Below the pieces are notes generated by a model, which was not told the origin of the DNA, did no database searches, and saw only the letters and a program-made list of their open reading frames with translations. A stretch of DNA of 64,000 nucleotides from Bacillota bacterium (GTDB lineage: Bacteria; Bacillota; Bacilli; Desulfuribacillales; Desulfuribacillaceae), in contig JAEWFW010000043.1 in assembly GCA_023388635.1 (NCBI GenBank), positions 150,966 to 214,965 on the forward strand. Direction: 5' to 3'. Shown piece after piece: positions 53,836 to 63,277 of the stretch. The position numbers and the translations under genes were made by a program. The number at the start of each line of letters is the position of its first letter. Within the stretch, counting starts at the first letter, position 1.

Positions 53836-54951
53836 ATGCCGCGCATTCTCATATCGGGTTACTATGGATTCAATAATACGGGTGACGACACAGTACTTGA
53901 CGGAATTATAACAGCTTTACAGCAAACCTACAACGGCAATCAGCCGCTGGAATTAGCTGTGCTGTCCAATCAGCCTAAAGTAACTGCCGAACTCTTTCGT
54001 ATTGAGGCATATAATCGTTGGTCCATAAAAGAAATATATACACAACTACAAAAATCACAATTGCTGATCATGGGCGGCGGCAGTTTGCTACAGGATGTCA
54101 CCAGCCCGAGAAGCGTCATGTATTACCTGGGGATTGCCTGGCTTGCTAAGCGTCTCGGCAAACCGGTGATTTTCTATGCACAAGGAATCGGACCAATCCA
54201 TCATTCTTTAAGTAAACAGCTGATGAAACGCATTGCAAACAAGGTCGATATCATAACGGTCCGCGACTATCGCTCGCTTTTGGAATTGCAAAATATGGGA
54301 ATCCATAACCCGCCAATGTATTTGACGGCTGACCCGGCATTATCGATGAATCCCGCTCAAATCGACTTCACGATTGGGCAGCAGATTTTTGCCAAATATG
54401 GGCTTGCGAGCACTGATAGAATTTTCGGCATATCGATACGCATCTGGCGAAATGAACGTACATATTTACAGACGATTGCCCAGATTGCCGACTTTATTTA
54501 CGAACAGGGCTGGAAGGTCGTGTTCATCCCTATGCACCATCCGATGGATATCGCCCCTTCCCAAGAGATTATCAGCCGCATGCAGCATCGCGAGCACGCC
54601 GTGCTGATTGATGAGAAGCATACTAACTTTCGTGAAGTAATCAGTATGATTAGCAACGTCGACTTTATGCTCGGTATGCGCCTTCATGCAGTCATTCTTG
54701 CCGGTATTCTCAGTATTCCATTTACGGCCATTTCCTATGATCCGAAAATCGACCGCTTTGTAGAAAGTCTGCAATATCCGGTGCCGCAGCACGTAGAATC
54801 TCTCGACTATGACGTACTATTGGCAGATATTGAAGAAAAGATTGCCAACTTGGAAAAGCATCAAGACCATTTGCGCGAAAAAATTGCCCAAGTAAAGCCG
54901 ACGGCACAGACCAGTGCCCGCCTGTCACTCGACATGCTGAAAAAAAAATAA
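53836..54951 (+). CDS. csaB: Polysaccharide pyruvyl transferase CsaB
   Basis: Adds pyruvate ketals to the secondary cell-wall polymer, creating the ligand for SLH domains. The 371-residue GT-B-like protein begins ILISGYYGFNNTGDDTVL, has MGGGSLLQDVTSPRS, FYAQGIGPI, and MLGMRLHAVILAG near the end. ACGGAGG lies before the ATG. The SLH-bearing protease at 57-60 kb is a natural user of the modification. A strong terminator follows immediately. Confidence 0.95.
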   Translation: MPRILISGYYGFNNTGDDTVLDGIITALQQTYNGNQPLELAVLSNQPKVTAELFRIEAYNRWSIKEIYTQLQKSQLLIMGGGSLLQDVTSPRSVMYYLGIAWLAKRLGKPVIFYAQGIGPIHHSLSKQLMKRIANKVDIITVRDYRSLLELQNMGIHNPPMYLTADPALSMNPAQIDFTIGQQIFAKYGLASTDRIFGISIRIWRNERTYLQTIAQIADFIYEQGWKVVFIPMHHPMDIAPSQEIISRMQHREHAVLIDEKHTNFREVISMISNVDFMLGMRLHAVILAGILSIPFTAISYDPKIDRFVESLQYPVPQHVESLDYDVLLADIEEKIANLEKHQDHLREKIAQVKPTAQTSARLSLDMLKKK

Positions 54952-54996
54952 CGGGGATGTTGTCAACTACATTGTAGTTTTCAACATCCCCGATTT
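54952..54996. terminator. Bidirectional terminator between csaB and metK
   Basis: A long hairpin, CGGGGATGTTG...CAACATCCCCG (54952-54992), with AACTACA/TTGTAGTT pairing inside and then ATTTTAAT. It starts right after the csaB stop and also serves metK on the other strand. Confidence 0.88.
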
Positions 54997-55055
54997 TAAT
55001 TACAAACCCGTTATAAAGCTTTCATTATTTTTATCTGAATTTTTTTGAGTAAGTC

Positions 55056-56252
55056 TTATTTAAATGCTGCGCGTCTTAACAATTCGGCTTTATCTGTCCG
55101 CTCCCACGGCAAGTCCAAATCTTCACGCCCAAAATGCCCATAGGCTGCCACATCACGGTAGATTGGTCTGCGAAGATCCAACATACGAATAATACCCGCC
55201 GGACGCAAATCAAAGTGCCTTTGTACGAGTACCTCCAATAACGCATCGGTAACGTACCCTGTGCCAAACGTATCGAATGTCACCGATACCGGGCGCGCTA
55301 CGCCGATTGCGTACGCAATTTGCACCTCGCACTTTTTCGCCAAACCGCCGGCGACAATATTTTTTGCCACATAGCGTGCCGCATAGGCAGCCGAACGGTC
55401 AACCTTCGTCGGATCTTTACCCGAGAAAGCACCGCCTCCATGGCGCGCATAGCCGCCGTATGTATCGACAATAATCTTTCTGCCTGTCAAACCGGCGTCA
55501 CCTACCGGACCGCCAATCACGAAACGACCTGTCGGATTGATGAAAAATTTCGTCTCATCGTCAAGCAACTCCTGCGGTACAACCGCAAGAATGACGTGTT
55601 CATGGATATCCTTTTTGATCTGCTCCAGCGTTATCTCTGCACGATGCTGTGTCGATACGACAATCGTATCAATCCGTACAGGGCTGTCTCCATCGTATTC
55701 AACCGTAACCTGTGTCTTTCCATCAGGTCCTAAGTATGGCAATATACCATTTTTCCGCACTTCCGCCAAACGGCGTGCCAGTCTATGTGCCATATAAATC
55801 GGCAACGGCATCAACACCTGCGTCTCGCTGCAAGCGTATCCGAATACCAATCCTTGGTCGCCTGCGCCAATCGCTTCAATTTCTTCATCAGACATTTGCC
55901 CTTCACGCGCTTCCAACGCCTGATCAACACCCTGAGCGATATCCGGTGACTGTTCGTCAATCGCAGTCAACACCGCGCAAGTATTTCCATCGAAACCAAA
56001 ATCACTCGTATAGCCAATTTCATTAATCGTATTGCGCACAATTTTAGGTATATCAACGTAACATGCAGTCGTAATCTCGCCGGCGACTAAAACCATCCCC
56101 GTCGTCGCTGAACACTCACATGCCACCCGAGCATTCGGATCTTCTGAAAAAATCGCATCTAGAACAGAGTCAGATATCTGATCACATAACTTATCAGGAT
56201 GCCCCTCTGTCACCGATTCTGAAGTGAATAAGCGTCTTCCCTTTTTTACCAT
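55056..56252 (-). CDS. metK: S-adenosylmethionine synthetase
   Basis: Makes S-adenosylmethionine from ATP and methionine. The 398-residue protein has FTSESVTEGHPDKLCDQISD, GAGDQGLVFGYA, GRFVIGGPVGDAGLTGRKI and GGGAFSGKDPTKVDRSAAY, all canonical. GGAGG lies 10 bases before the ATG. I looked for an S-box riboswitch in the 134 bases upstream and saw none, in contrast to many Bacillales. Confidence 0.97.
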   Translation of the reverse strand: MVKKGRRLFTSESVTEGHPDKLCDQISDSVLDAIFSEDPNARVACECSATTGMVLVAGEITTACYVDIPKIVRNTINEIGYTSDFGFDGNTCAVLTAIDEQSPDIAQGVDQALEAREGQMSDEEIEAIGAGDQGLVFGYACSETQVLMPLPIYMAHRLARRLAEVRKNGILPYLGPDGKTQVTVEYDGDSPVRIDTIVVSTQHRAEITLEQIKKDIHEHVILAVVPQELLDDETKFFINPTGRFVIGGPVGDAGLTGRKIIVDTYGGYARHGGGAFSGKDPTKVDRSAAYAARYVAKNIVAGGLAKKCEVQIAYAIGVARPVSVTFDTFGTGYVTDALLEVLVQRHFDLRPAGIIRMLDLRRPIYRDVAAYGHFGREDLDLPWERTDKAELLRRAAFK

Positions 56253-56386
56253 GTATTTTCAACCTCCTCAAACAGCTTCTAGTTAAATAATAGGAATATG
56301 CGCCTATATTAATGTATTTCCCGCGATATGTCAATGATTATCAGACTCTGATGTCCCCTCGCGGAATAGCGATACTTAACTTTACA

Positions 56387-56959
56387 TTAACGTACCCGGT
56401 TTAATTCGTATCCACCGCGCACCATCACATACGACGATGATGAACCATTGGCATCTGCCTGAATTCCTCGACCGTCAGAGCGCGGAACAAGCAACAAATG
56501 ATTGAGCGGCACATTCTTGCCTTTTTGCAAATCGGTACCTGCCGTAACGTCAGGAATCCCGTCTTTGTCCGTGACAATCGATGTCTTGCCTGTGCGTACA
56601 ATCATTTCTGTTCCCGCCAGACCGATTAACGTATCGCCGGGAAACAGTTCAATAACCACCAATTCATTGCCATTGGTCTGTACGCCTGCCTGGTTCAGCA
56701 TATCGTCAATCTTGATCTGAAATTCCTGTAGTTTCTTTTCCAACTCGTTGTCCAAATTTCCTGCTGATGGTGAGCCGCCTGTCATTTCCTGAATCCGCTG
56801 ATCGACATAACTTTTCGTCACTAGCGGATCGTCCGGTGAACCCGGTGTCACATTTGATGCAACGGGTGTCGCCGATGTTGATTGTACTCCCATAGCTTGT
56901 CCCAATATGAGAGCACACGCTAGCAATGCGATCCCCACGAAAGAAATACCTTTCCTCAT
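56387..56959 (-). CDS. Secreted protein of unknown function with signal peptide
   Basis: 190 residues. An N-terminal signal peptide (ISFVGIALLACALILGQAMG) is followed by GSPDDPLVTKSYVDQRIQEM, a short coiled coil (about 75-95) and a beta-rich C-terminus (VIELFPGDTLIGLAGTEMIVRTGKT). Proteins with the DDPLVTKSYVD segment are found widely in Firmicutes without an assigned role. ATG 56959 has GGGGGAG 6 bases ahead; a TTG two codons earlier lies closer to it. It sits between the SLH-protease gene and metK on the same strand, and probably works at the envelope. Confidence 0.8.
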   Translation of the reverse strand: MRKGISFVGIALLACALILGQAMGVQSTSATPVASNVTPGSPDDPLVTKSYVDQRIQEMTGGSPSAGNLDNELEKKLQEFQIKIDDMLNQAGVQTNGNELVVIELFPGDTLIGLAGTEMIVRTGKTSIVTDKDGIPDVTAGTDLQKGKNVPLNHLLLVPRSDGRGIQADANGSSSSYVMVRGGYELNRVR

Positions 56960-56979
56960 TTCCAACTCCCCCTCATATT

Positions 56980-59900
56980 TTATAGACCCAAATCTGTTTG
57001 CAAAATTTTATATACAGCCAATGCCACATCAGAGCGATTCGCCTGCTGGCTTGGCATAAACATCGAATTTTCTTTACTGCCTATATATTGTAAAATCCCG
57101 TTCATCTGTATATCATGATATGCCCAATGGTTACGTGGAACATCTTGATACAGTTGGTTGATCAACAAAGGATTGCTGTCGATATCGCGATTACCGTAAG
57201 ACGCCAATAAATTTCGATAGTGTTCATCAAATGCACGGCATAAAATTGTCACTAACTCCGCTCTGGTGACCAAAGCGTCCGGTCGTAGCGTTTGGTCGGC
57301 GAAGCCTACAAGAATCCCTTGATCGACCGCGACACGCATTGCCGCATATGCCCAATGGGTTGCTTCAACCTCCGATTGCCCTAGTGTGCTGGATAACTTA
57401 GCATTTTCCGCTTCGACATCGATATCGAGTACCCGCAGAACGAGTGTCGTCAACTGCCCACGTGTCAAAGGCTCATTCGGTCGGAACGTCCCGTCAGGGA
57501 ATCCCTGGACAATGCTTTTGTCATACAGATATGTCGCTGCCTGTCTCAACTCATCCGTCGTAATATCTACGAAACGCTGCGTAGGCAACGATTTTTCTTC
57601 CTTGAGTACTGTGTTTGCATTCCCTGGCAAACTCTGCAACCGCAGACGATACGGTATGTACCGCGTCGCTGCATTCTCTTGTCCACCTTTTTTCATCTGA
57701 ACATAATATACGCCCGGCGTAAATGACGCTTGCAGACTCAAATTCCGCTGACGTGTAATATTGCGCGAAAGCAACGGCTGCTCTTGGGTAGATTCATAGA
57801 TATTGAACGCCACAACTACATTCTCCATAATGACATCCGCCACCAATGCATTGACATCCATCTGAATCGTCGATGTCTCTCCTACGACGAAGGCGTACCA
57901 ATCTTCATCCGCCATGCCGTTGAAATAAGCGTACACATCTTGTCCCATGGCGATATTCGGAGCCATTTGCCGATTGTAGTTGGGCTCCCACCTGTCATCA
58001 ACATTCGGAATATACGTGATTTTTACTTGGTAAGGCACCGGTTGCTTCTTCAACTGATAATCCGCTACCATAAAATAGAACTTGCCTGCTGTCACGTCGC
58101 CGCTCCAAAATTCGCCGGCTCCGTGCTCATGGTCATCAACCAGCATATATTTCTTCGAATCTGTCGTCAATTCTTTAGAAATCGTCAAGACCGGATCCAT
58201 GCGCCCGTAAGAATTAATTACTTCGACCGTCAATTGACCGGCAACCGGTAAATCGAGTTCATACCAGTCATAATCCATATCTCTGTGGAATGTTCCCTCT
58301 AAAAGCATATACGGCAATCCTTGCTCCAATTGTCGAGCCGCAAATATATCTAATTTAGCTGCCTGAAAGATCGATTGATTCGGTTCAAATCGGTCTTCCG
58401 CTATTTGAAAATGTTGCTCCATGTGATAGATAATTTCATGTTGTCCATACTGATTTTGTGTTACCCCGCTCTGCTGTAAAGAAGCAATCATTGTGCGCCA
58501 GTCACTGACCTGCACCCGGATATAATAGCGTCCCGACTCCAATGTCCGGCTTGGCGAATGAATAATCGGCTCGAGTCGTCCTCCGGAGCTGTCATTCCGA
58601 TAGCTAAACCACGTAACTCCCAGACCTGCGTATTCACTTGTAAACGGAAGTGATATCTTCCCTCTGTGATCGACATCGATATAAAACCAGTTGACATCAT
58701 TGACGCCCCGCAAAGTGGAATCAATGCGTGTATCCATCGGGAACTTTTTGGCTTGCTCCCACGTGTTGTTCGGCGCCCAGAGATTGATTTCCGGCTTGAT
58801 CGTCAATGCCCGGTACGCATCGACGACACCATAGCCGAGTTTCGAGTCCCATATCTGCGGATTCCCGGACACGGCAGACTGACGAATTAATTGACGCACT
58901 TGCCACGGCTGCATGTCAGGATGCTCACTGTAAACGAGTGCCGCAACCCCGGCGACGATCGGCGTCGCCATAGAAGTTCCACTGTTGTATGTCATTTGCC
59001 CTCGCAGACCCGTTGTATATATTCCCTGTCCCGGCGCGACAACGTCGACTTCCGGTCCGAAATTACTGTATGCAGGCACGAGATTTCGCTCATCACTGGC
59101 GCCGACAGCCAAGACTGTCGGAAATGCCGCCGGATAGTTGACAGTGGAACCGTTATTGCCGGTCGCCGCCACTAACAAAACCCCTTCATTTTCAGCGTAA
59201 AGCACGGCTTCTTCCATATGCTTCGAGTACAAACGGTCGCCGAGCGATAGGACAATAATTTTCGCTCCGTTTTTCACGGCATAGCGAATCCCTTGACCGA
59301 TACTAAAATCATCGCCTTCACCGGCGGCATCCAATACTTTGATCGGCATAATTTGCGCGTTCCACAGAACTCCGGTGACACCTTGTCCGTTGTTTCCCGC
59401 TGCCGCTAAGATGCCCGCAACCTGTGTGCCATGCCCGTAGTCGTCCACCGGTAATTCACTGGGACGCAATACATTAAACCCTTTGACGAGATTGGCGGAC
59501 AGATCGGGATGGGTATGATCAACACCCGTATCGAGAACAGCTATGACAATATTCCGATTCCCTGTATGTATGTCCCATGCTTGTGGTAGATTAATTTGCT
59601 TGTGGTGCCATTGCGTGGAATATCCGGGATCGTTCGGTGTTGCATGAATTTTGTAACGATAGTTCGGCTGGACATATTCCAATTCCTTATACGTATTGGC
59701 AAACGCCAATATCTCTTCTACGGAAATGTCGCCCTCAACCACTAGCTTCGCCAGCCTTGCTTCCGCATCTTGCACGACGATTTCCGTCCCAGGAATTTCA
59801 GGCAGGTCGGCTCCTTGTTTCCATTTGACGATCACTTCATCCCAATGATCCTGTGTCTTATAATCATCGAACGTCCCTGCTTGAGCGACAGGCGGATTTT

Positions 59901-60039
59901 GCCTCTCTAATGCTGGTCCATCATATGAAGAGCCGTCATGTAATGGCAACTCATTCAGTGGGAGCGCCAGCAGAAACAGAATTGTCAATATGCATATAAT
60001 TTTTCCGTAATTCCGTCTCCGCATTTTCCTATCCCCCAT
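56980..60039 (-). CDS. Secreted subtilisin-like serine protease with SLH repeats
   Basis: A 1019-residue surface protease. A signal peptide (about 7-30) is followed by a propeptide and the S8 domain with the triad Asp170 (VIAVLDTGVDHTHPDL), His203 (YGHGTQVAGI), Ser356 (NSGTSMATPIVAG) and the oxyanion Asn in ATGNNGS. After it come PPC-like beta domains (for example DRFEPNQSIFQAAKL, DDRWEPNYN). From about 845 there are three SLH repeats (VQGFPDGTFRPNEPLTRGQL, VGFADQTLRPDALVTRAEL, SMFMPSQQANRSDVA). Cell-wall anchoring through pyruvylated polymer made by CsaB is inferred. Either of two ATGs could start it. Confidence 0.95.
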   Translation of the reverse strand: MGDRKMRRRNYGKIICILTILFLLALPLNELPLHDGSSYDGPALERQNPPVAQAGTFDDYKTQDHWDEVIVKWKQGADLPEIPGTEIVVQDAEARLAKLVVEGDISVEEILAFANTYKELEYVQPNYRYKIHATPNDPGYSTQWHHKQINLPQAWDIHTGNRNIVIAVLDTGVDHTHPDLSANLVKGFNVLRPSELPVDDYGHGTQVAGILAAAGNNGQGVTGVLWNAQIMPIKVLDAAGEGDDFSIGQGIRYAVKNGAKIIVLSLGDRLYSKHMEEAVLYAENEGVLLVAATGNNGSTVNYPAAFPTVLAVGASDERNLVPAYSNFGPEVDVVAPGQGIYTTGLRGQMTYNSGTSMATPIVAGVAALVYSEHPDMQPWQVRQLIRQSAVSGNPQIWDSKLGYGVVDAYRALTIKPEINLWAPNNTWEQAKKFPMDTRIDSTLRGVNDVNWFYIDVDHRGKISLPFTSEYAGLGVTWFSYRNDSSGGRLEPIIHSPSRTLESGRYYIRVQVSDWRTMIASLQQSGVTQNQYGQHEIIYHMEQHFQIAEDRFEPNQSIFQAAKLDIFAARQLEQGLPYMLLEGTFHRDMDYDWYELDLPVAGQLTVEVINSYGRMDPVLTISKELTTDSKKYMLVDDHEHGAGEFWSGDVTAGKFYFMVADYQLKKQPVPYQVKITYIPNVDDRWEPNYNRQMAPNIAMGQDVYAYFNGMADEDWYAFVVGETSTIQMDVNALVADVIMENVVVAFNIYESTQEQPLLSRNITRQRNLSLQASFTPGVYYVQMKKGGQENAATRYIPYRLRLQSLPGNANTVLKEEKSLPTQRFVDITTDELRQAATYLYDKSIVQGFPDGTFRPNEPLTRGQLTTLVLRVLDIDVEAENAKLSSTLGQSEVEATHWAYAAMRVAVDQGILVGFADQTLRPDALVTRAELVTILCRAFDEHYRNLLASYGNRDIDSNPLLINQLYQDVPRNHWAYHDIQMNGILQYIGSKENSMFMPSQQANRSDVALAVYKILQTDLGL

Positions 60040-60091
60040 ACCATTCTCTCTAAATACCTTTAATCTCTATATTATCATATTTCCCGTCTAT

Positions 60092-61975
60092 CTATAAACT
60101 ACTTTTCTCAAAGATTTTCAACACATCGGCGCGCAGACGTTCTAATGTATCATCCGCCTCTGCCAATGTCGCGCCCCTAACGGCAAAATAAAACTTGATT
60201 TTCGGCTCCGTGCCGGAAGGACGCACACAGAACCATGAGCCATCAGCCAATGTGTACTTTATTACATTCGATTTCGGCAGACCTGTACCTTCCGTAAAAT
60301 TTTTCAACAGATCCCACTTTTCCCCTGTATGGTAATCGGCAATTTCCGCTACGGACATGCCGGCGACCTCGTTCAGCGGTGAGTTACGCAAGCTGGAAAT
60401 CATCTCGGTAATCGCTGCCTGCCCATGCAACCCTGCCAAAGCAATCGTCGTCAGCGCTTCTTTGTAGTATCCATATTGCTCATAGATGCTTTCCAAAAAG
60501 TCGACAAGGCTTTTCCCTTGTTTTTTACAGAAAGCAGCAATTTCACAAATCAAGACAGATGCCTGAATCGCGTCTTTATCCCGTGCGAACGGCTTAATCA
60601 AATACCCATAGCTTTCTTCATAGCCGAATAAGAAGCGTTTGTCGCCACTTTGTTCATACTGTTCAATTTTTTCACCTATGTATTTAAACCCTGTCAAGGT
60701 ATCCTCTGTCATTACACCATATCTTGCGGCAATTACCCGCCCCAGCTCAGAAGTGACGACCGTCTTGATGATCAGATCCTTCTCCGTCAAACGCCCGGAT
60801 TGCTTATACTGTGACAGTAGATATTCCAGCATTATTGCACCTGTCTGGTTACCGGTCAGCACAACAAACTTTCCTCGACTGTCCCTAGCCAGCACACCTA
60901 GACGGTCGCCGTCGGGATCTGTGCCGAGAATTATATCGGCACCTTCACGCTCGGCACAGGCAATCGCCATCGTGAATGCCTCCCGTTCTTCCGGGTTCGG
61001 CGAGGCAACCGTGGAAAAATTAGGATCCGGTGCAAACTGTTCATCAACGACACAGACATCTGTGAATCCTACCGTTTGCAAAGCGCGCAGCAACGGTTTC
61101 CCCGTCGTACCATGCAGCGGTGTAAAAACAATTTTCAATGGTGACGACACTTCATCAATGACATCCGATGATCCAAGCATCTCCGGTTGTACAATCACAC
61201 TCGAAACGCACCGGAAGTATTCATCCATCAGCTCTCCATCGGTTTCCAGCCACACAAGCAGTTGCGTGTCTTCTGCCTGTTGTAACGATATCATCGGTAT
61301 GGCAAACACATTGTCGACCGTTGCGATTTCGCCCATAATATGTTCGGCGCGCTCCGATGCCACTTGCGCTCCGTCAGACCAGTAAACCTTGTACCCATTG
61401 TATTGCGGCGGATTATGGCTGGCTGTGACGACAATCCCAGCCGTCGCATGCAAATGGCGAACAGCGAACGACAGCACCGGTGTCGGCTGTAACTCGCGGA
61501 ACAGATAGGCACGAATGCCGTTGGCGGCAAGCACCATCGCTGCCTGTTCAGCGAAATATCGCGATTTATGCCGGCAGTCGTATGCAATGACGACAGATTG
61601 CACCAGCCGATTTACTCCGCTATATGCGTCACCGCTTGTTGTGTCATTGACTGCGACTGCGTGACTGGTTGCGTCGCTGACTTCGCGACTCGCCCTATCA
61701 CTTGCAGCTACTTGCTGTATCGCCTGCGCTAAACCCTGTGTCGCCTTGCGAACGGTATACACGTTCATGCGATCAGTACCCGCGCCGATAATCCCTCTCA
61801 GCCCACCGGTTCCGAATTGAATCTGCTGATAGAACCGCTCCTTAATCTCATCATGCGCACCCGCTATTTCTTGCAACTCATCATAGATTTCCCTATCCAA
61901 CTCCGGATAGCCGATCCATTCTTCGTATTTCTCCAAATACGCACTGCGATCTCCACTGCCCACACGTTTATCCAC
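60092..61975 (-). CDS. pgcA: Phosphoglucomutase/phosphomannomutase family enzyme
   Basis: Interconverts sugar 1- and 6-phosphates, probably glucose, as PgcA does, supplying UDP-glucose. The 627-residue protein has the catalytic serine in VTASHNPPQYNGYKV, metal-binding GTDPDGDRLGV, sugar loop GYEESYGYL and RPSGTEPKIKFY. An insertion of about 35 residues rich in Ser, Ala, Asp and Thr (near 95-130) is not usual for the family. It follows the Toprim gene by 5 bases. The downstream protease gene begins 53 bases later. Confidence 0.92.
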   Translation of the reverse strand: MDKRVGSGDRSAYLEKYEEWIGYPELDREIYDELQEIAGAHDEIKERFYQQIQFGTGGLRGIIGAGTDRMNVYTVRKATQGLAQAIQQVAASDRASREVSDATSHAVAVNDTTSGDAYSGVNRLVQSVVIAYDCRHKSRYFAEQAAMVLAANGIRAYLFRELQPTPVLSFAVRHLHATAGIVVTASHNPPQYNGYKVYWSDGAQVASERAEHIMGEIATVDNVFAIPMISLQQAEDTQLLVWLETDGELMDEYFRCVSSVIVQPEMLGSSDVIDEVSSPLKIVFTPLHGTTGKPLLRALQTVGFTDVCVVDEQFAPDPNFSTVASPNPEEREAFTMAIACAEREGADIILGTDPDGDRLGVLARDSRGKFVVLTGNQTGAIMLEYLLSQYKQSGRLTEKDLIIKTVVTSELGRVIAARYGVMTEDTLTGFKYIGEKIEQYEQSGDKRFLFGYEESYGYLIKPFARDKDAIQASVLICEIAAFCKKQGKSLVDFLESIYEQYGYYKEALTTIALAGLHGQAAITEMISSLRNSPLNEVAGMSVAEIADYHTGEKWDLLKNFTEGTGLPKSNVIKYTLADGSWFCVRPSGTEPKIKFYFAVRGATLAEADDTLERLRADVLKIFEKSSL

Positions 61976-61979
61976 GCAT

Positions 61980-62351
61980 TTAACCCCCTTCGTTTTCTAA
62001 ATCGTGTACTTCATAGACTGCAAAATGAGCGTCAAACAGCACTTTCGATAAATATTCTAAAGGTGTAGCCGAAACTTGCCCGTACATTTTTCTCGTATAC
62101 AAATGGCGCGCATTCGGCAGCACTTGTTTGATCCAACGGCGAATTTTGTTGCCTGACTCATCAGCATCGACAAACACATATACCTCAGCATGTTCATAGG
62201 GTAAAATCAATTGTTCAATTTTATTTTCACCCAGAGTCCCGTAGGTACAGACAATATCGACAGCTTCATCCAGCACCTGCATCAGACGATCCTTGTCATT
62301 TTTGCCTTCGACAATGATCACCTTTGGCTGTACAACATGAGATAGTTCCAT
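61980..62351 (-). CDS. Small Toprim-domain protein
   Basis: A 123-residue protein consisting of a single Toprim domain: VIIVEGKNDKDRL with the catalytic Glu and VYVFVDADESGNKIRR with DxD. It lacks other domains of primase, topoisomerase or RNase M5, although RNase M5-like use of this fold is the nearest analogy. Comparable stand-alone Toprim proteins occur in Bacillales with unknown function. It overlaps nothing and is transcribed with pgcA. Confidence 0.85.
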   Translation of the reverse strand: MELSHVVQPKVIIVEGKNDKDRLMQVLDEAVDIVCTYGTLGENKIEQLILPYEHAEVYVFVDADESGNKIRRWIKQVLPNARHLYTRKMYGQVSATPLEYLSKVLFDAHFAVYEVHDLENEGG

Positions 62352-62443
62352 TTTGTAGCTCCTTTAGTACTTTGTATATGGAAATTATATCATTCCCGAC
62401 GAGAAAAATTACATTAAAATATTTTATATAAAACAGGAAACTT

Positions 62444-62473
62444 TTGCGATTCGCACCACGTCTATACTATAAT
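62444..62473 (+). promoter_or_regulatory. Candidate sigma-A promoter of the ABC-transporter operon
   Basis: TTGCGA, 18 bases, TATAAT, about 60 bases before the gene. The -10 is perfect; the -35 has two mismatches to TTGACA. Confidence 0.5.
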
Positions 62474-62533
62474 ATGGTACTATTAATGGATAAGTATTTA
62501 AATAACCTATGATTCATTCACTGGAATAAGGAG

Positions 62534-63277
62534 GTGAGAACAACGAAACAATCAGATTACGCAATTGAATTGAAAAATGTGCGCAAAGTATATCGACTCG
62601 GTCAGGAACGCGTCATCGCTATTGATGACATCTCCTTGAAGATCGAAAAAGGCGAAATATGTTGTCTGCTGGGAACTTCCGGTTCTGGTAAATCGACATT
62701 GCTGAATTTGATGGCAGGTCTGGAGAAACCGACAAGGGGCTCAATTATTATCCATGGCATCGAGATAACCAAACTCAACGAACGGCAAATCACCCGTTTT
62801 CGCCAGTCTCACGTTGGATTCATCTTTCAATCATATAACTTGCTAGCTACTTTGACGGCGCTAGAAAATGTCAGCTTACCTCTGACATTCCGCAATGTCT
62901 CGAAAAAAATTCGCAACAAAAAAGCTGCAGAAATGCTCACCGCCGTGGGCTTACAAAAATATCTCAGCCACAGACCGTCACAGATGAGCGGTGGACAGCA
63001 GCAACGCGTCGGCATCGCCAGGGCATTCGTCAACAAATCGCCGATTATCTTCGCCGACGAACCGACAGGGAACCTTGACACCAAAACCACCAAAGAAGTT
63101 TTAGATCTCATGCTGGCAATTGCCAAAGAAAACCACCAAACGCTAGTCATCGTCACCCACGACCAGAGCATCGCGGCATATGCCGATCATGTCGTTCACA
63201 TACTTGACGGCAATATTTTGAAAGAAGAAAGACGTAACCAAACCAAGGAGGATCCCAATGAAATATCCGCATTATAA
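62534..63277 (+). CDS. ABC transporter ATP-binding protein (MacB/LolD type)
   Basis: A 247-residue ATPase for an exporter of the MacB/LolD/FtsE group. It has Walker A GTSGSGKST, Q-loop FIFQSYNL, signature MSGGQQQRVGIARAF, Walker B IIFADEPTGNLD and H-loop VTHD. The start is uncertain: the in-frame GTG at 62534 lies inside the perfect AAGGAGG, whereas an ACG at 62543 has ideal spacing (8 bases). Its end overlaps the next gene by 20 bases; that partner is an exported protein, and a permease probably follows outside the window. Confidence 0.92.
   Translation: MRTTKQSDYAIELKNVRKVYRLGQERVIAIDDISLKIEKGEICCLLGTSGSGKSTLLNLMAGLEKPTRGSIIIHGIEITKLNERQITRFRQSHVGFIFQSYNLLATLTALENVSLPLTFRNVSKKIRNKKAAEMLTAVGLQKYLSHRPSQMSGGQQQRVGIARAFVNKSPIIFADEPTGNLDTKTTKEVLDLMLAIAKENHQTLVIVTHDQSIAAYADHVVHILDGNILKEERRNQTKEDPNEISAL

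Noticed and set aside
56253..56386. Possible S-box (SAM) riboswitch upstream of metK
   Set aside because: Neither the conserved S-box stem sequences nor a terminator hairpin is visible in the short spacer.
60639..61385. Plus-strand frame of 248 codons
   Set aside because: Antisense to the phosphoglucomutase, whose motifs are all present on the minus strand.
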